In this document: positions 24,401-36,556 of the stretch, in pieces
Layout: each line of letters opens with the position of its first letter
Position numbering within the stretch: the first letter of the stretch is position 1
Source of the DNA: Rhynchosporium graminicola
Lineage: Eukaryota; Ascomycota; Leotiomycetes; Helotiales; Ploettnerulaceae
Direction of reading: 5' to 3'
DNA length: 64,000 bases
NCBI GenBank assembly: GCA_900074885.1
Contig: FJUW01000008.1
Span: forward strand, 507,561 to 571,560
Made by a program: the position numbers and the translations under genes
The notes under the pieces: model-generated
Seen by the model: the letters and a program-made list of their open reading frames with translations, nothing else
Databases searched by the model: none
What the model was told of the DNA's origin: nothing

Positions 24401-27400
24401 GCCCATTAAAACGTCAAGGCGGTCCTCAGCCGTGAAGGAAAATGAATTCGGCGACATTTCTCCTGAAATTCTCCTCAACATATTTGAAAATATTGATGAT
24501 CCTGATATGTACTATGGTGTCCAGCAGACTGCCAGCTTGGGTGCAATTCTAGCACGGTTTGACTACGAGAAAGACGGAACGAAAAGCCTAGCCTTTAGAG
24601 GCGCGCAATACGATAGTCACATTAGACGTCGCAATCCACACTCTGCTCTAGATGTACAGTCTTTGGTCAAGGCTCTCGATGTGCTCAACTTGAGCGGTTT
24701 GTCGTCGTCCCTGTTACAGGCGCAGCAAAGTGTCGGTATGACACCGGCAGCCCTTGAGTCGATGTTCCGCACAGCCCGGAAGCTGGAACAGTGGGACATA
24801 CCTGTCCCTAGCACGGGTACCAATGACTCCGTGACGACCTACAAAACCTTTCAAGCAGTTAACATGGCGAATAGCGGAACAGCAATTGAGATTGCTGTAA
24901 ACGAAGGATTAGAAACCACGATGAAGAACTTGGTACTAGGAGAGCTCAGCGCGAGTGCACTTCATAGTTCACTTCAAACTTTGGCTTCATTAGTGGAGTT
25001 GGATGAGGTTTTCACATCACGAGGCTCACCACAATTTGAAGAAATATTGTCGAGGTTTAAGAATCGCTCCACATGGATGAAGACGGGGAGGTATTGATAC
25101 CCCCCCGAGCGTACTTGAATGTCTAGCTAATGTTTCTCAGGTTCGACGATATCAGCCAAATACTGTCCTGTAGAGGAACAACTCTTAGCACCTTGAACCA
25201 AGAGCCTCGCTTACAGGCTATCATGAAAGTCCAGCCTATCGATACGAGAATTGTTGAGGTCGAAACGGCGTTGTTATCTTCAACCATAAACCGTGCTCAC
25301 GGCGCTCTACAAGAATCCCTTTCTTTAGCCACATCTATGATTGATTTGATCAAACCATGCCATGATGTTGGTGTGAGTCCAGAAGTGGCAATACATCTGG
25401 AAGCTGCTAATGCTCTGTGGGATCAAGGCGAAATGGGCTCGTCTATCCGCATGCTTCAGGCACTCGATGATGGACAATCGCTCAAGAACCAAACAATAGT
25501 AGTCGAACGATCCGACCTTTTGACCAAGACGGGGTACCGTGTTTCAGTTGCCAGGCTTCAGCCAGCAGACAAAGTGATAGGCAAGTATCTTCGTCCAGCT
25601 TTAAAGGAATTAAATGGACACACCACCGGAACTCTAGCTGGGCAGGTGTTTCACCAGTTTGCCAAGTTTTGCGATCAGCAATTACAAGACCCAGACAGCC
25701 TTGAAGATCTCGCAAGGCTTGAACAGCTCACCAAAAACAAGGAAAGCGATGTTGAGGAACTTCAAAAACTCAACAAGGCTGCTACTGCCAATGAAAAGCA
25801 GAATGTGAGACGAAATCTAAACAGAAGCATGGCTTGGTTGAAACTTGATCGGGAAGAACTAGGTCGGCACAAGTCAAGTAGAGATGAATTCGTCCGACAG
25901 TGTCTTGAGAACTACCTGTTGGCTTTGGCCGCCTTCGATGAACACAATAGCAATGCATTGCGCTTCTCGGCATTGTGGATGGAGCACTCTGACACGCAAT
26001 TGGCTAATGACGCTGTCTCAAAGCACTTGAATCAAGTTCCTAGTCGCAAATTTGCACCACTTATGAACCAACTCACTTCCCGGCTCCAGGACACTAAGGA
26101 CCATTTCCAGACACTCCTTTTTGGCCTTGTCCTACGTATCTGTATCGACCATCCATTCCATGGAATGTACCAAGTTTATACTGGTTCCGTAAGTACGATT
26201 AATGACAAGGACGATTCATCGGTCTCTAGAAGATCTGCAGCTACCAAAGTCTCCAGACAGCTCGAAAAATCCAAGGCGGTCAACTATACATGGGCAGCCT
26301 TACAAACCTGCAACAGGCTCTATAGCGCACTGGCTCGTGAGAAGGACGAACAAAGATACAGATCGGGCCAACGTTTCCCAGTCAAGCAGTCGGTGGCTGC
26401 GACTAATCTCAATAATAAATTCCCAAAGTTGGCCTTACCTCCATTGACTATGCAGATACCCTTGTCTTTGACTGGAGACTACACCAAGTTGCCCACGATA
26501 ATACGTCTGGATCAGACAGTGCGAATTGCTTCTGGTGTTAGTGCACCCAAGATCATCACTGCAATTGCAAGCAATGGTGTGAAGTTCACGCAACTCGTAG
26601 GATATCTCTATTAGCAGTGCTCGAAATAAGCTTACAGTTTACAGGTGAAAGGAGGCAGTGATGATCTTCGTCAGGACGCCATTATGGAGCAAGTCTTCGA
26701 GCAAGTGAGCGAGCTACTCCGGAGAAATAAATCGACTCGTCAACGAAATCTGAGGATCAGAACTTATGGTGTCCTGCCTCTTACCCAAGACACAGGTGTC
26801 ATTGAATTTGTCGCGAACACGATTCCACTACACGATTTTCTGATGCCTGCCCACGAAAAGTATCATCCCAAAGACTTGAAGCCCAATGCTTGCCGGAAAG
26901 CGATTACTGATCAGCATACATCGGCCCCGGACATCAGAATTAAGACCTATCGTCAAGTCACTGAAAGATTCCATCCCGCGATGCGATACTTCTTCACGGA
27001 GAAGTTTACCAATCCCGATGAATGGTTTTTGAGCAGGCTTGCCTACACGAGAAGTACTGCGGCCATCTCGATGCTTGGCCATGTGCTTGGTCTGGGCGAT
27101 AGACACGGACACAATATTCTACTAGATCAACGGAATGGAGAAGTCGTACACATCGATTTGGGCGTTGCTTTTGAGATGGGTCGTGTTCTTGCCGTGCCAG
27201 AAATTATTCCCTTCCGCTGCAGTCGAGATATTGTTGATGGCATGGGCATCACCAAGACCGAAGGCGTGTTCCGACGATGCTGCGAATTCACCCTCGAGAC
27301 CCTTCGTAAAGAAAGCTCTACAATCATGGCAATTCTCGAAGTTCTCCGGTATGATCCTCTATACAGCTGGTCCATAAACCCGCTCCGCCAGGCCAAAATC

Positions 27401-27672
27401 CAAGAAGGCCAAAGCGCTGCCCTTGCCCAAGATATTGGGAAAGTACACGAGAAGAAAGCAGTCAATGAGCCGGGTGAGGCAGATCGCGCCCTCACGGTCG
27501 TGAACAAGAAACTGTCCAAGACTTTGAGCGTCACTGCGACGGTGAATGATCTCATCAATCAAGCTACTGATGAAAAACATTTGGCATTATTATTTTCAGG
27601 TATCTCCTTCCAATTTCAGGATTTCGACTCAGTTGCTAACTTCAATAAAAAGGCTGGGCGGCATATGCATAA
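18455..27672 (+). CDS. tel1: Tel1/ATM checkpoint kinase
   Basis: Nine exons: 18455..18503, 18557..18604, 18658..18697, 18756..20138, 20194..20531, 20584..25090, 25141..26596, 26645..27599 and 27653..27672; 2931 residues. Tel1 is the PI3K-like Ser/Thr kinase recruited by Mre11-Rad50-Xrs2 to DNA double-strand breaks and short telomeres. Three tiny first exons encode the conserved TAN region (DIRLDRTL...NDGMRDLKAFF...[13 protein letters not shown]). A HEAT solenoid and FAT domain follow. The kinase has [10 protein letters not shown], catalytic loop GLGDRHGHN (Asp near 2758), DLG near 2777 and the ATM-type activation segment [26 protein letters not shown], which separates it from Mec1/ATR. The FATC domain ends GWAAYA, coded by the 20-base last exon. 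Reading through the last intron adds a false tail. All key residues are present. Confidence 0.93.
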
Positions 27673-29082
27673 AATCCTGATAAAGTACATATCGTGGGCT
27701 GGTGTTGGGCGCATCGCGATACCCTTCAAATATTCCATTTACGGCCGTTTGGCCGGTTGCCATGACCTGTCACAGTATTCCCGGAAGGGCTCGCATCGAG
27801 TCAATAGACAGGGGCCGGATAAGAATAATATTTCCCAACAATTGGGTGAATGTGGGTTGCTGGTAGGGGAAATGTTCTCAATGTGGCATTTCGTTGGTTT
27901 TCTGCGCTAACCGAACCGCGTGTGTTCTCCGGCTCGGCTGGCTCATCGTGGACAGTGCTCCGGGTCGAGCCTAAGTCTACCTCCGCCCGAGCCCGCTCAT
28001 CGTGGAGAATCCTTGCCTGCCCACGCGGGTGCTGAGTACCTATCGTACTGTAGTCTATCTGACTTGCAAGTAACCGTTTGGAAATACTGGGGACGGACAT
28101 AACTGACTCGGGAGTACGTCTACGCCAGATAAGGAAGTTTGTCGTGGGCCTCTACGAAGTTGTACCGGCCGGTGATGCTTCGCAAATCTCAAGAACTGCG
28201 CCTCTTCTCGTACTACCTGCGTGTGGGCCAGTGGCATTTATGCATAAGTACCTTAAAGAGTAGCACATGGCTCTACTCGTACAGTACTCATCAGCTCAAG
28301 TGAGCCTTGACCTCTTCCCCTGCCGATCTTCTCTTTTGTGGCAATCAAGGCCTCGAGCCTTGCATTCCCCTTGCATTTCCTCGATTATTTGCCATTTTCT
28401 CGTGTCCTTGGGATACTATCTTACAGTCATACGACGAAAGAATCACGTGAGTGAAAGCTTTTATCAATCTGATAGAAATATGTAGCACAGAATAGCCTCA
28501 AGTTGATAAACCCATTTGGTCTATCTTCCCGTACCCTGCCCTCACGCAGATTATACTATGTTGAGATACACACAGCTTTTTAGACTATCTCTTTGTAAGG
28601 CAACACGTCCGTTGTGAGTCCGTTGTGAACGCCATTCCTGCCAGACACTCCTCGGCTACCGAGCCGTTTAGGACTGTGGTTCTGTACTTGGGCTCAAGCA
28701 TGTCAGGTACACAAAGCGCGAAGGAGCCACACTGGCTAATAATCCACCAATCACATCTTGCCTTGCTAGCCATCAACCATGCCACCAGGCCGGCCACCAA
28801 GATGACGATCTGTATATCACCGGGTGCACATCTCAACTGCGCAGCGGAGCCTCGGACTTTGAACCTGAAAAACTTGACAACGTTGATCAGCTGGCTCAAG
28901 TCAGAGATTTGACCGAGGAGCCACATGTGAGAGGATACACTCCACCATGAAGATGAGGTGTAAAGCATGGACTCGTGTATATGTATATATCTCATAATGC
29001 TGCTGTGGAATGATGGTTGATCAGCAGGTTGCGGTCCCAGTAGTGTCTATTCGACTCGGAATTCAAATTGTCCTTCATCATC
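27673..29082. other. Intergenic between tel1 and carboxylesterase
   Basis: About 1.4 kb with no convincing gene. A short GC-rich patch at 27930-28030 contains CTCATCGTGGA twice. The right end should be the carboxylesterase promoter. Confidence 0.35.
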
Positions 29083-30774
29083 ATGAGGCCTACGCTCATT
29101 CTTCTAGGCCTTCTGCCTGCGACTCTCGCTGCTCCTCCAGTGAAGAGAGCAGCTGCTCCAACAGTTGCAGTCGCATATCCTGCGGCGACTATCATCGGCA
29201 GACCCGGGGACAGGGTCGAAACCTTCAATGGTATTCCATTCGCCAAACCACCTGTTGGACAGCTGCGCCTCAAACCACCACAGGCACTTTCGGCTCCTCA
29301 AGGTACTGTCGTTGCAACTGGCATTCCTAAGTCATGCCCCCAGATGTTCTTCAGCAACACAAATCTTCCTGGAGGACTACCTACTGAGGCTCTAGGTCTA
29401 CTGCTACAGACACCTCTTTTTCAGACCGTCACCAATGCAGGAGAGGACTGCTTGACTCTAAATGTTCAAAGACCAACTGGGACGACTGCTTTGTCGAAGC
29501 TTCCAGTACTCTTCTGGATCTTCGGAGGAGGATTCGAGCTTGGATCAACGGCAATGTATGAAGGTACTTCGCTAGTAAGGGAATCAGTGTCAAATGGACA
29601 ACCGATCATCTTCGTTGCTGTCAACTATCGAGTCGGAGGATTTGGTTTCATGCCTGGGAAGGAGATCCTCGCGGACGGATCGTCGAATCTGGGACTCTTG
29701 GATCAGAGACTCGCTCTTCAATGGGTAGCTGACAATATTGCCGCATTTGGTGGTGACCCAGCTAAGGTTACTATTTGGGGTGAATCTGCTGGTGCCATTT
29801 CGGTGTTGGATCAGATGGCAATGTACGACGGCAACATTCAGTACAAGTCCAAGCCCCTCTTTCGTGGAGCCATCATGAACTCTGGAAGTCTTGTACCTGC
29901 AGGGCGTGTCGATGCCCCTAAAGGTCAGGCTGTTTACGATAGAGTCGTTAATACCGCTGGATGTGGTTCAGCAGCTTCGTCACTGGACTGCTTACGAAAG
30001 CTGGACTACAACACTTTCCTGAACGCGGCGAACTCCGTTCCAGGACTTCTAAGTTACTCTTCGGTCGCACTGTCATACCTACCTCGTCCTGATGGGAAAG
30101 TCCTCACCGACTCCCCCGATATTCTCATCGGGAAAGGACTTTATGCACCTGTACCATTCATCATTGGAGATCAAGAAGACGAGGGGACAATCTTCGCTCT
30201 GTTCCAATCAAATATCTCAACAACAGCTCAGATCGCAACATATTTGTCCGACTACTTCTTCCCAGACGCATCCAAAGCTCAACTCGATGGACTTCTGGCA
30301 ACATACCCTGAAGATTGGTCAGCCGGCTCTCCATTTGGAACACTATTCCTGAATGCTCTATACCCTCAATACAAGCGCCTCGCAGCCATTCTAGGAGATC
30401 TAGTATTCACTCTCACCCGCCGCACATTCCTCGCTACGCATGCAAAGATCTACCCGAATGTCCCCACGTGGTCGTATCTAGCATCATACAACTACGGATT
30501 GCCAGTCCTCGGCACGTTCCATGGAAGTGATCTTCTCCAGGTCTTCTATGGTGCCTATCCCAATTACGCTTCCAGCTCGATACGCTCCTACTATTTTAGT
30601 TTCGTGTACAACTTGGATCCGAATGTTGGCTCGCCGTACAGAGATTGGCCGAGATGGAATAAGGCACAGCAATTGATGAACTTCTACGCAACCGGCGCCC
30701 GTCTTCTGGCAGATGATTTCAGATCGTCTAGTTATGACTGGATTGTGGCGAATGTGCGGAGTTTACAGATTTGA
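29083..30774 (+). CDS. Secreted type-B carboxylesterase/lipase
   Basis: A single exon of 563 residues, starting at the ATG at 29083, which opens a signal peptide ([14 protein letters not shown]). It is an alpha/beta-hydrolase of the cholinesterase/Candida rugosa lipase family, hydrolysing carboxylic esters outside the cell. The catalytic triad is visible: Ser at about 235 in IWGESAGA, Glu at about 367 in GDQEDEGT and His at about 480 in [10 protein letters not shown]. The family's [22 protein letters not shown], oxyanion-hole FGGGFELG and NYRVGGFGF segments are in order. The LGTFHGSD and DEGT contexts point to the lipase-like fungal branch rather than acetylcholinesterase. Substrate cannot be told from sequence. 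No lesion seen. Confidence 0.92.
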   Translation: MRPTLILLGLLPATLAAPPVKRAAAPTVAVAYPAATIIGRPGDRVETFNGIPFAKPPVGQLRLKPPQALSAPQGTVVATGIPKSCPQMFFSNTNLPGGLPTEALGLLLQTPLFQTVTNAGEDCLTLNVQRPTGTTALSKLPVLFWIFGGGFELGSTAMYEGTSLVRESVSNGQPIIFVAVNYRVGGFGFMPGKEILADGSSNLGLLDQRLALQWVADNIAAFGGDPAKVTIWGESAGAISVLDQMAMYDGNIQYKSKPLFRGAIMNSGSLVPAGRVDAPKGQAVYDRVVNTAGCGSAASSLDCLRKLDYNTFLNAANSVPGLLSYSSVALSYLPRPDGKVLTDSPDILIGKGLYAPVPFIIGDQEDEGTIFALFQSNISTTAQIATYLSDYFFPDASKAQLDGLLATYPEDWSAGSPFGTLFLNALYPQYKRLAAILGDLVFTLTRRTFLATHAKIYPNVPTWSYLASYNYGLPVLGTFHGSDLLQVFYGAYPNYASSSIRSYYFSFVYNLDPNVGSPYRDWPRWNKAQQLMNFYATGARLLADDFRSSSYDWIVANVRSLQI

Positions 30775-32496
30775 TTTAGGATCAGGCGTTTGAATAAGAT
30801 TTGGGCTGGAAAACAGGGACAGAGGAGTTAAGACCTTAGTGCACGTTTACATGGGAATGGCAAGGTGGTTTTAATGTTTGCGAAATGTCATGAATGACTT
30901 CTATGAGCTTCAATTTGCAAGTGCTAGTGACGATCAGCCTGAATAAGTTAAATGTGCAACGAATCAATGCGCGTCGCTGTCACCTCGCCACTCATCGATT
31001 CTTCCATATTCTTCGGCATCTCTTAGGAATTCTTCGCATCGATTATAACAGAAGCATATGAAGCATATCCCGGATCAAGAAACTCAAAAACCTCCTGGGC
31101 ATGCTCGCCCACTCTATAACTCTCCAAATACTCTTCCCCTTCAATACCTCCCCACAGCCGCCCATATCGTGGTCGAAGCTCCCTACTCAGCATACTGCAT
31201 AAATCTGATAGCCTTCAAGAACCTCGTCTTTCAAGTCACACAGACATCTTTCAGATTCGGCTTTTGCAAACCAGTTGAGATACAGTCGGGGTCCGAAATT
31301 CATGCATGAAGACCCTGAAAACCGTAATGACGCTCAATTTCGTTCAATATGTAGAGACTTGCGAGTTTGCTTTGAGACTCAGAAAGTGTCGTGGGTGACG
31401 CATACTGCTGGCGCGGGTCGATTGATGCAAATCTGAGGTGCATGGAAGGATTTTACCAAATCATGTCCTTAAGATTTCGCGGAATCATCGTGAGTATTAC
31501 ATCCTTCAATTTCTACCATGCGGGTTAACGTGACCAGATCGCTAAAGATATCGCTTTCCAGAAATCCTTGCTTTCTTGATTCAGAGGATTGTTCGCCAGT
31601 AGGGAATTCTGGGGGGCAGTATTTAGCTTTTGCGTTGCCAGTTGCGCTGGCGCTTTGCTTTGTAAAGACGAGTTATATAGTTTGATTTTGAACTCTTTGG
31701 TAAGCAATGGAGGGGCTCGTGGTGCCTCCGAGAGGCAGATTGCTATGCCGAGACGCTTTGTTGAGAATAAGATTTGAGGGTGTTGATGTTAGGTGATTCG
31801 CTGATCTGTTTACTTGCTTAGCGAAACTATCCTTCAAAAGGTTATGAGATGAATCCTATAGAACACACAAAGTTATAGACTTTGAAAGGCTGCACTCATT
31901 ACAATGTCATAAAATTTTTAAGTCATATCTCTTACTCGTTGAAAGTGCCAGCACTCAACGATTAGTGCGGAGTTCAACACCTTTTGGTAACTTTGTTACA
32001 TTCACGTGATGGCTAGTTAAATCATGATTAATCATACGATACTTGGGAAGCAGATCCACTATATATATAATGACTCATAAAAATTTCATAATGAAATCCT
32101 CATGAGTGGCTGACTTCCGGCCCGAATGAGTTCTTACAGCCAACAGTGTTTCGAGTCACGTGGCAAATGAGACCTCGAGATTTAGGCATGTGACCGTCCT
32201 TAAAGGCTGGAATAGGCTTCTCACGCAACACCTTCAGAGATACGAGTTTGGTACTATCAACATGGAGTTAATATGGCAAGGTACCAAGTCTCGTTTCTCG
32301 TGAGCCCCTGGCGTCATGCTCCGGGAGAATGCCGAAGCTGAACCTTTCTCGCCATTTCTTGCCAGATTCGCGGTACAGTACCAGCATTTTACCAACGCAA
32401 GATCCCTCAACTTTCCACATATTTCCTTTGAATCCACACACTCATCTCTATCGTATACGACCGTTCCCGGAGTCTAGTATAGCAGAAGCCAACAGA
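30775..32496. other. Intergenic, 1.7 kb
   Basis: No gene recognised. The section 31800-32200 is AT-rich, with imperfect inverted words such as AAATCATGATTAATCAT near 32021 and a CACGTG at 32158-32163. The 3' UTR of the esterase and the promoter of the next gene should lie here. Confidence 0.35.
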
Positions 32497-34261
32497 ATGA
32501 GTAAACGTCATATCGTTGTCTTTTCCGGCGGGTCGGCGGCGAATAATCTCGTTGATGTGTTTGGGAAGCTAGCTGAGGATAGAGGGTGCTCGTTGAGTTA
32601 GTAAGTGAGTGATCTTCTTCGTGCTGTGTTTGGGATAAAGGGACTTGGGGGTGACATTGGTGAAAAGAGTGCTGATTAGATTTTGTGAAGTATAATTCCC
32701 ATATCTGACAATGGGGGTTCTTCAAGCGAGCTGATCCGTGTTTTTGGCGGGCCGGGCATTGGTGATGTGAGAAGTGAGTCTCATTTCTTTGCTCGCTGGA
32801 CATTTCAAGAGAAACATCATACTTTCTCGACCTGTTTATGCTTAGTGTCACAAGCCTTTAGCTGCGAGACTTCTGGACATCCATTTCCAATATCACTGTT
32901 TCAATTAACAGTACCCCTCAGGTCGACTCGTACGTCTCATCCCCGAAAATGCCTCCTTTCCAGAAACAACTGCAATTAAAACCCTCTTCAATCATCGTCT
33001 CTCCCCGGACCCTTCGCTAGCACGTATAGAATGGCTCGAGCTCGTCGAATCCCGGCACGTTCTCTGGACATCCATCTCATCCGAAAAGCGCGAACTCATC
33101 CGCTCCTTATTCAACACCATAAATCTCGAGATAGTAAAACGTCTTCGTCCAACTTCCTCTTATAACTTCCAGTCCGCCTCGGTAGGAAACTTGTTTCTGA
33201 CGGGAGCGAGACTTTTCACAGGCAGTTTTGAGAGTGCGATTTATCTACTGGGGGCGATTACAGGGGTGCCAGGCAATGTAAATGTGATTCCAGCGATTAA
33301 TAGTAATTTTAGCCATCATATCGCTGCTGGTCTTGAGGACGGTACACAAATCACCGGTCAGAATGCCATCAGTCATCCTTCTGCTCCCTCGTCGGCTGCA
33401 CCACCTGGTGGAGGAAATACCTCTTCCGGAAGCGAGAATCAACAAACGAGTCAACAGGAACAGGAAGAAGACGAAGAGCACATGAGTCCAACCACCATCC
33501 GCGCGCGCACTCTCTCAGCGGATCTCTCCCTCCACGACACAATCGAAGACGCCAACCTCCCCGGCTCGCTTCCCACCCTCCGCAAACAATACATCACCTT
33601 CCTCAAATGCCACACTTCGCTCCTCCCCTCCCGCATCTCCAGAATCTGGTACATCAATCCATACGGCCAAGAGATTCGCCCAGCGCCGAATCCAAAAGTG
33701 GTAAGTAGTATGGAAGAGGCGAGCGCGGTGGTGTATTCGATCGGTAGTTTGTACACCAGTATCATCCCGTGCTTGGTATTGAGAGATGTGGGGAGGGCGA
33801 TTGCCGGCGTATTTGGGGGAGGGGGAAGGTGTAAGATCTTGATTCTGAATGGGAGTTTAGATCGGGAGACTAGAGCGGAGGGAATGGAGTTTACGGCCAT
33901 GGATTTCGTGGCTGCGATTGCGGATGCCTGTTTTTCCTCCTCCTCGTCGACCTCTACCCCCCCGCCTTCAACTCAGATCAAAGCTCCAGAGTCAACATAT
34001 AAAGACTATGTAACGCATGTTGTTCATCTCCAAGGTCAAGGGGCGCCTCGTGTTGAGAAAGCGGAGTTGGCTAGGTTGGGAGTGGAGTGCTTGAGGATTT
34101 ATGGGAGGAAAGTGGAGGTTGGTGATGGTGAGGAGGGAGGGATGATTTACGATGGGACGGCGTTGGGACAAGCGCTCGAGGCTATTGTTGGAGGTGGGAA
34201 AAGGAAGGAGGGAGTTGTGAGCAGGAGGAATACCTTGGGGTTTACGGGGGAAGGGGGATAG
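32497..34261 (+). CDS. CofD/YvcK-like (UPF0052) domain protein
   Basis: Three exons: 32497..32600, 32691..32773 and 32922..34261; 508 residues. The family groups archaeal CofD (2-phospho-L-lactate transferase of coenzyme F420 synthesis) with bacterial YvcK, a UDP-sugar-binding factor in gluconeogenic growth and cell shape. The nucleotide-binding start is clear: HIVVFSGGSAANNL, then SDNGGSSSELIR and GGPGIGDVRSRL across two introns, then SVGNLFLTGARLFTGSFESAI and the late segment RIWYINPYGQEI. Low-complexity insertions (PSAPSSAAPPGGG, Ser/Thr near 33940) are typical of the fungal form. Fungi make no F420, so CofD activity is unlikely; the fungal function is unknown to me. An in-frame ATG at 32329 would add 56 residues, but homology begins at 32497. 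Confidence 0.85.
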
Positions 34262-34717
34262 ATGGGGGATTGTGAGGCATGGTGAAGTGTGGTAGATAGG
34301 CAGTTCTCTTACTTGGTCGGGATTTTTCATCGAAACGATGGGTCTTCGACACAGAATGACAGTACTGCTGAAGAGGAAAGCTTCGGGACTGTGTAGAATG
34401 TACAAAGACACACTGCTTTTGTGATCTGCGTTGCGAACTCTATGCCTCAAGCATGAGTGAAACCACCGTAACATTACTACTTTGGTCGTCAAAGTCCACC
34501 ACGATGCAAAGCTGTGATGAAATGTCGTCAGATGCCGAATGTCAATCCCTAAATTCCCCCACTTCAACCATGAGCGCCACCCATGCAATATCAACATTGA
34601 GATGATGCCCATGCCCTAAACGCCAGATGATGGTATCCCCTGACACCTATGCCATTCCATGCCCTTTCTGACTTCACTCCATAACGCCCTTGAATCTATG
34701 ATAACCTAGCCAGGAGA
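34262..34717. other. Intergenic, convergent 3' ends
   Basis: Lies between the ends of the CofD-like gene (plus) and the RING gene (minus). No feature beyond presumed 3' UTRs. Confidence 0.4.
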
Positions 34718-35847
34718 CTACCCTTGGGCTGGCTGTTTTCCCTTTTTCTTCGCCGTCATGAATTTCATCTCCAAAGCAAAGGCACCATTCTTCGGTTGCT
34801 TTCCTGCGGCGGTCTTCTTGGAGGATATATTAGATCTGCAGACCGGGCAACATTTCTTCTCGCCGGCGTACAAGGCTTGATGAAGACATTCCGAGCAAAA
34901 AAGATGACCTTTAATATGTGTCAGTAAATTGCTTCCAAGCCAAGGCGTGTTTCCTTACCACAAAATGTGACCGTCAGATCAGTCGGGTTGTCCATACAGA
35001 TGATGCACTGGAATTCAGCCAGCTTCACTGACCTCGTTGCCGCCGCTTGGTTCTGCTTCTTTATTGTCTCTGCCTGTTCCTTCGCCATCCTCTCCTCGTA
35101 TTCTGCTTTATCGTCGATATCCACCAAGTCGATCGTATGCACTTCTGACTTGGCCCTTGTGCCTGCCGCTGAGGTTGGCCGGGAAGTTTTTGAAGCACTC
35201 TTAGTGACCTTGCGTGACCTTCCACGTCCAGGCTCGGTAGCCTTACGCTTCCTTGTGGTAGGAGCCATATCGGGTGAGGATGTAAGGTCGACAAAGGAGG
35301 ACCGTCTTGTAGAGTTCCCTGAGGGTCGTTCATCAAGTAGGGAAGACAGATCTGCGAAATCCAAATCCAAATCCTCAAAGGGATCTGGAGATTCAAAGAC
35401 AGCAACTCTGTACTGTGAAACGGGCGGCGGGTCTCGTCTTTGCTGTTGGTTTGAGGGTGGCGGTTCCTGGTCGTCTTGTGAGGATCGAGATTGTGGGCGG
35501 GAGTTTGTATTTAATGTCGACGGTCCGGGCAGAAAAGGGTTAGGAGATTGTATGCGAGGCAGCGCGTCGAAATACGGCGCGTCGTTGAAGGAAGGAAGTT
35601 CGTTATAATTATTGTCAGGATTTATTGGTGGGAGGGTCAAGGAGTCGTAATCGTTGCCTGATGAAGACACGCTCCATGGTGAAGGCTCATCTGCAGCCTG
35701 GTCTGAAGCGAAAAGACCAAATGGTGAAGTCGAATCCTGGCGATTGATGTTCGAATGTGAATTGGCCACCTCAGGGCGCCCTTGTGCAGAGAATTCATTC
35801 AAAGACTCGGGGGCAGCCGCATAACTCCTGAAAGGGTGATAGGACAT
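34718..35847 (-). CDS. RING E3 with SUMO-binding motifs, Slx8-like
   Basis: Two exons, 35847..34959 and 34908..34718, with a 50-bp intron; 359 residues. A C3HC4 RING starts at Cys281: CIICMDNPTDLTV...C, then, across the junction, GHLFCSECL and CCPVC. The long disordered N-terminus holds two SUMO-interaction-type motifs, VDLT at 186-189 followed by acidic/Ser residues and IDLVDID at 239-245, plus a basic stretch (TTRKRKATEPGRGRSRK) that may be a nuclear signal. SIMs plus a C-terminal RING is the layout of SUMO-targeted ubiquitin ligases such as Slx8/RNF4, which clear SUMO conjugates at damaged DNA. A coiled coil (EERMAKEQAETIKKQN) precedes the RING. Orthology to Slx8 is inferred from layout, so no symbol is given. 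The start is the ATG nearest the conserved frame; 41 more codons are open upstream. Confidence 0.8.
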
Positions 35848-36556
35848 TACAGTAGACTGGCGGCAGTACTGTACGGTGGTGGTCTGGTCGCAACAGACTG
35901 TATATCTCGTAGTGAACTCCTGAAAGACGGTTGAAGATGGGATGATAAAGATAGAACATAGAGAAGACAAAGGCCCTTCCCGATAGGAGGAGACTAGTAA
36001 TGTTGTACTTCAGTCGCAGCTGCTGTTACAATACTATTGCTGTTGCGGTTACTTTCCCGTGTCATGACGGTTACGGTCTTGTACGGGGTACTCGCATTAC
36101 TTATACAGTACTGTATTGATATAAGTAGCACCGCGGCAACACCACACCACACCACGCCACCGGAATGAAATGAATGATCCGGTCTGATCGGAGCCTCTTT
36201 ATTCCCTGCGCTTTGGGCTTCTATTGTATTGTACGATAACCTTATCGATCACAGCGTGATGCCGGACATGACAGCGCCTGAGCAGGGATGACAATTAAGG
36301 TAAGGTGCCTACGGAAGTACCTAAGGTAGGCAGGCAGGTAGGTAGGTAGGGAGGTACCTAGCGAGCTACAGTAGTCCTGCTCACCCTACTAGAGTAAATT
36401 TCAATCACTCCCTCCTCATTCGCCGTGTAGGAGTCCATCCGTAGATTTCACCTCGCCTCACGATACCTTCACGCCTCCCAGCTGCAACCTTCGCCATTAT
36501 CGCAGAGATCTCTCAACACAATCACCATGCCCTAAGGAAACCTTGTTGTACAGAGC
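35848..36556. promoter_or_regulatory. Shared divergent promoter, RING gene/mip1
   Basis: 709 bases between two divergent starts, so both promoters lie here. It contains an ACCAC-rich run near 36140-36165 and the GGTA/GGCA microsatellite listed next. Confidence 0.55.
36324..36360. repeat. GGTA/GGCA microsatellite
   Basis: A run of 4-base units AGGT/AGGC inside the divergent promoter, bordered by AGGTACCTA-type palindromic words. A similar run occurs at 57006-57029. Confidence 0.7.

Noticed and set aside
27127..27558. 143-codon open frame on the minus strand
   Set aside because: Antisense to the TEL1 kinase domain, a shadow of conserved codons.
27600..27910. Open extension of the TEL1 frame beyond the FATC region
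   Set aside because: It reads through an intron with good GT, GCTAAC and AG signals; splicing gives the conserved GWAAYA end.
33992..34612. 206-codon open frame on the minus strand
   Set aside because: Overlaps the 3' end of the CofD-like gene; His/Pro/Ser-rich composition and no motif.
34967..35608. 213-codon open frame on the plus strand
   Set aside because: Antisense to the RING protein's low-complexity N-terminus; no family pattern.
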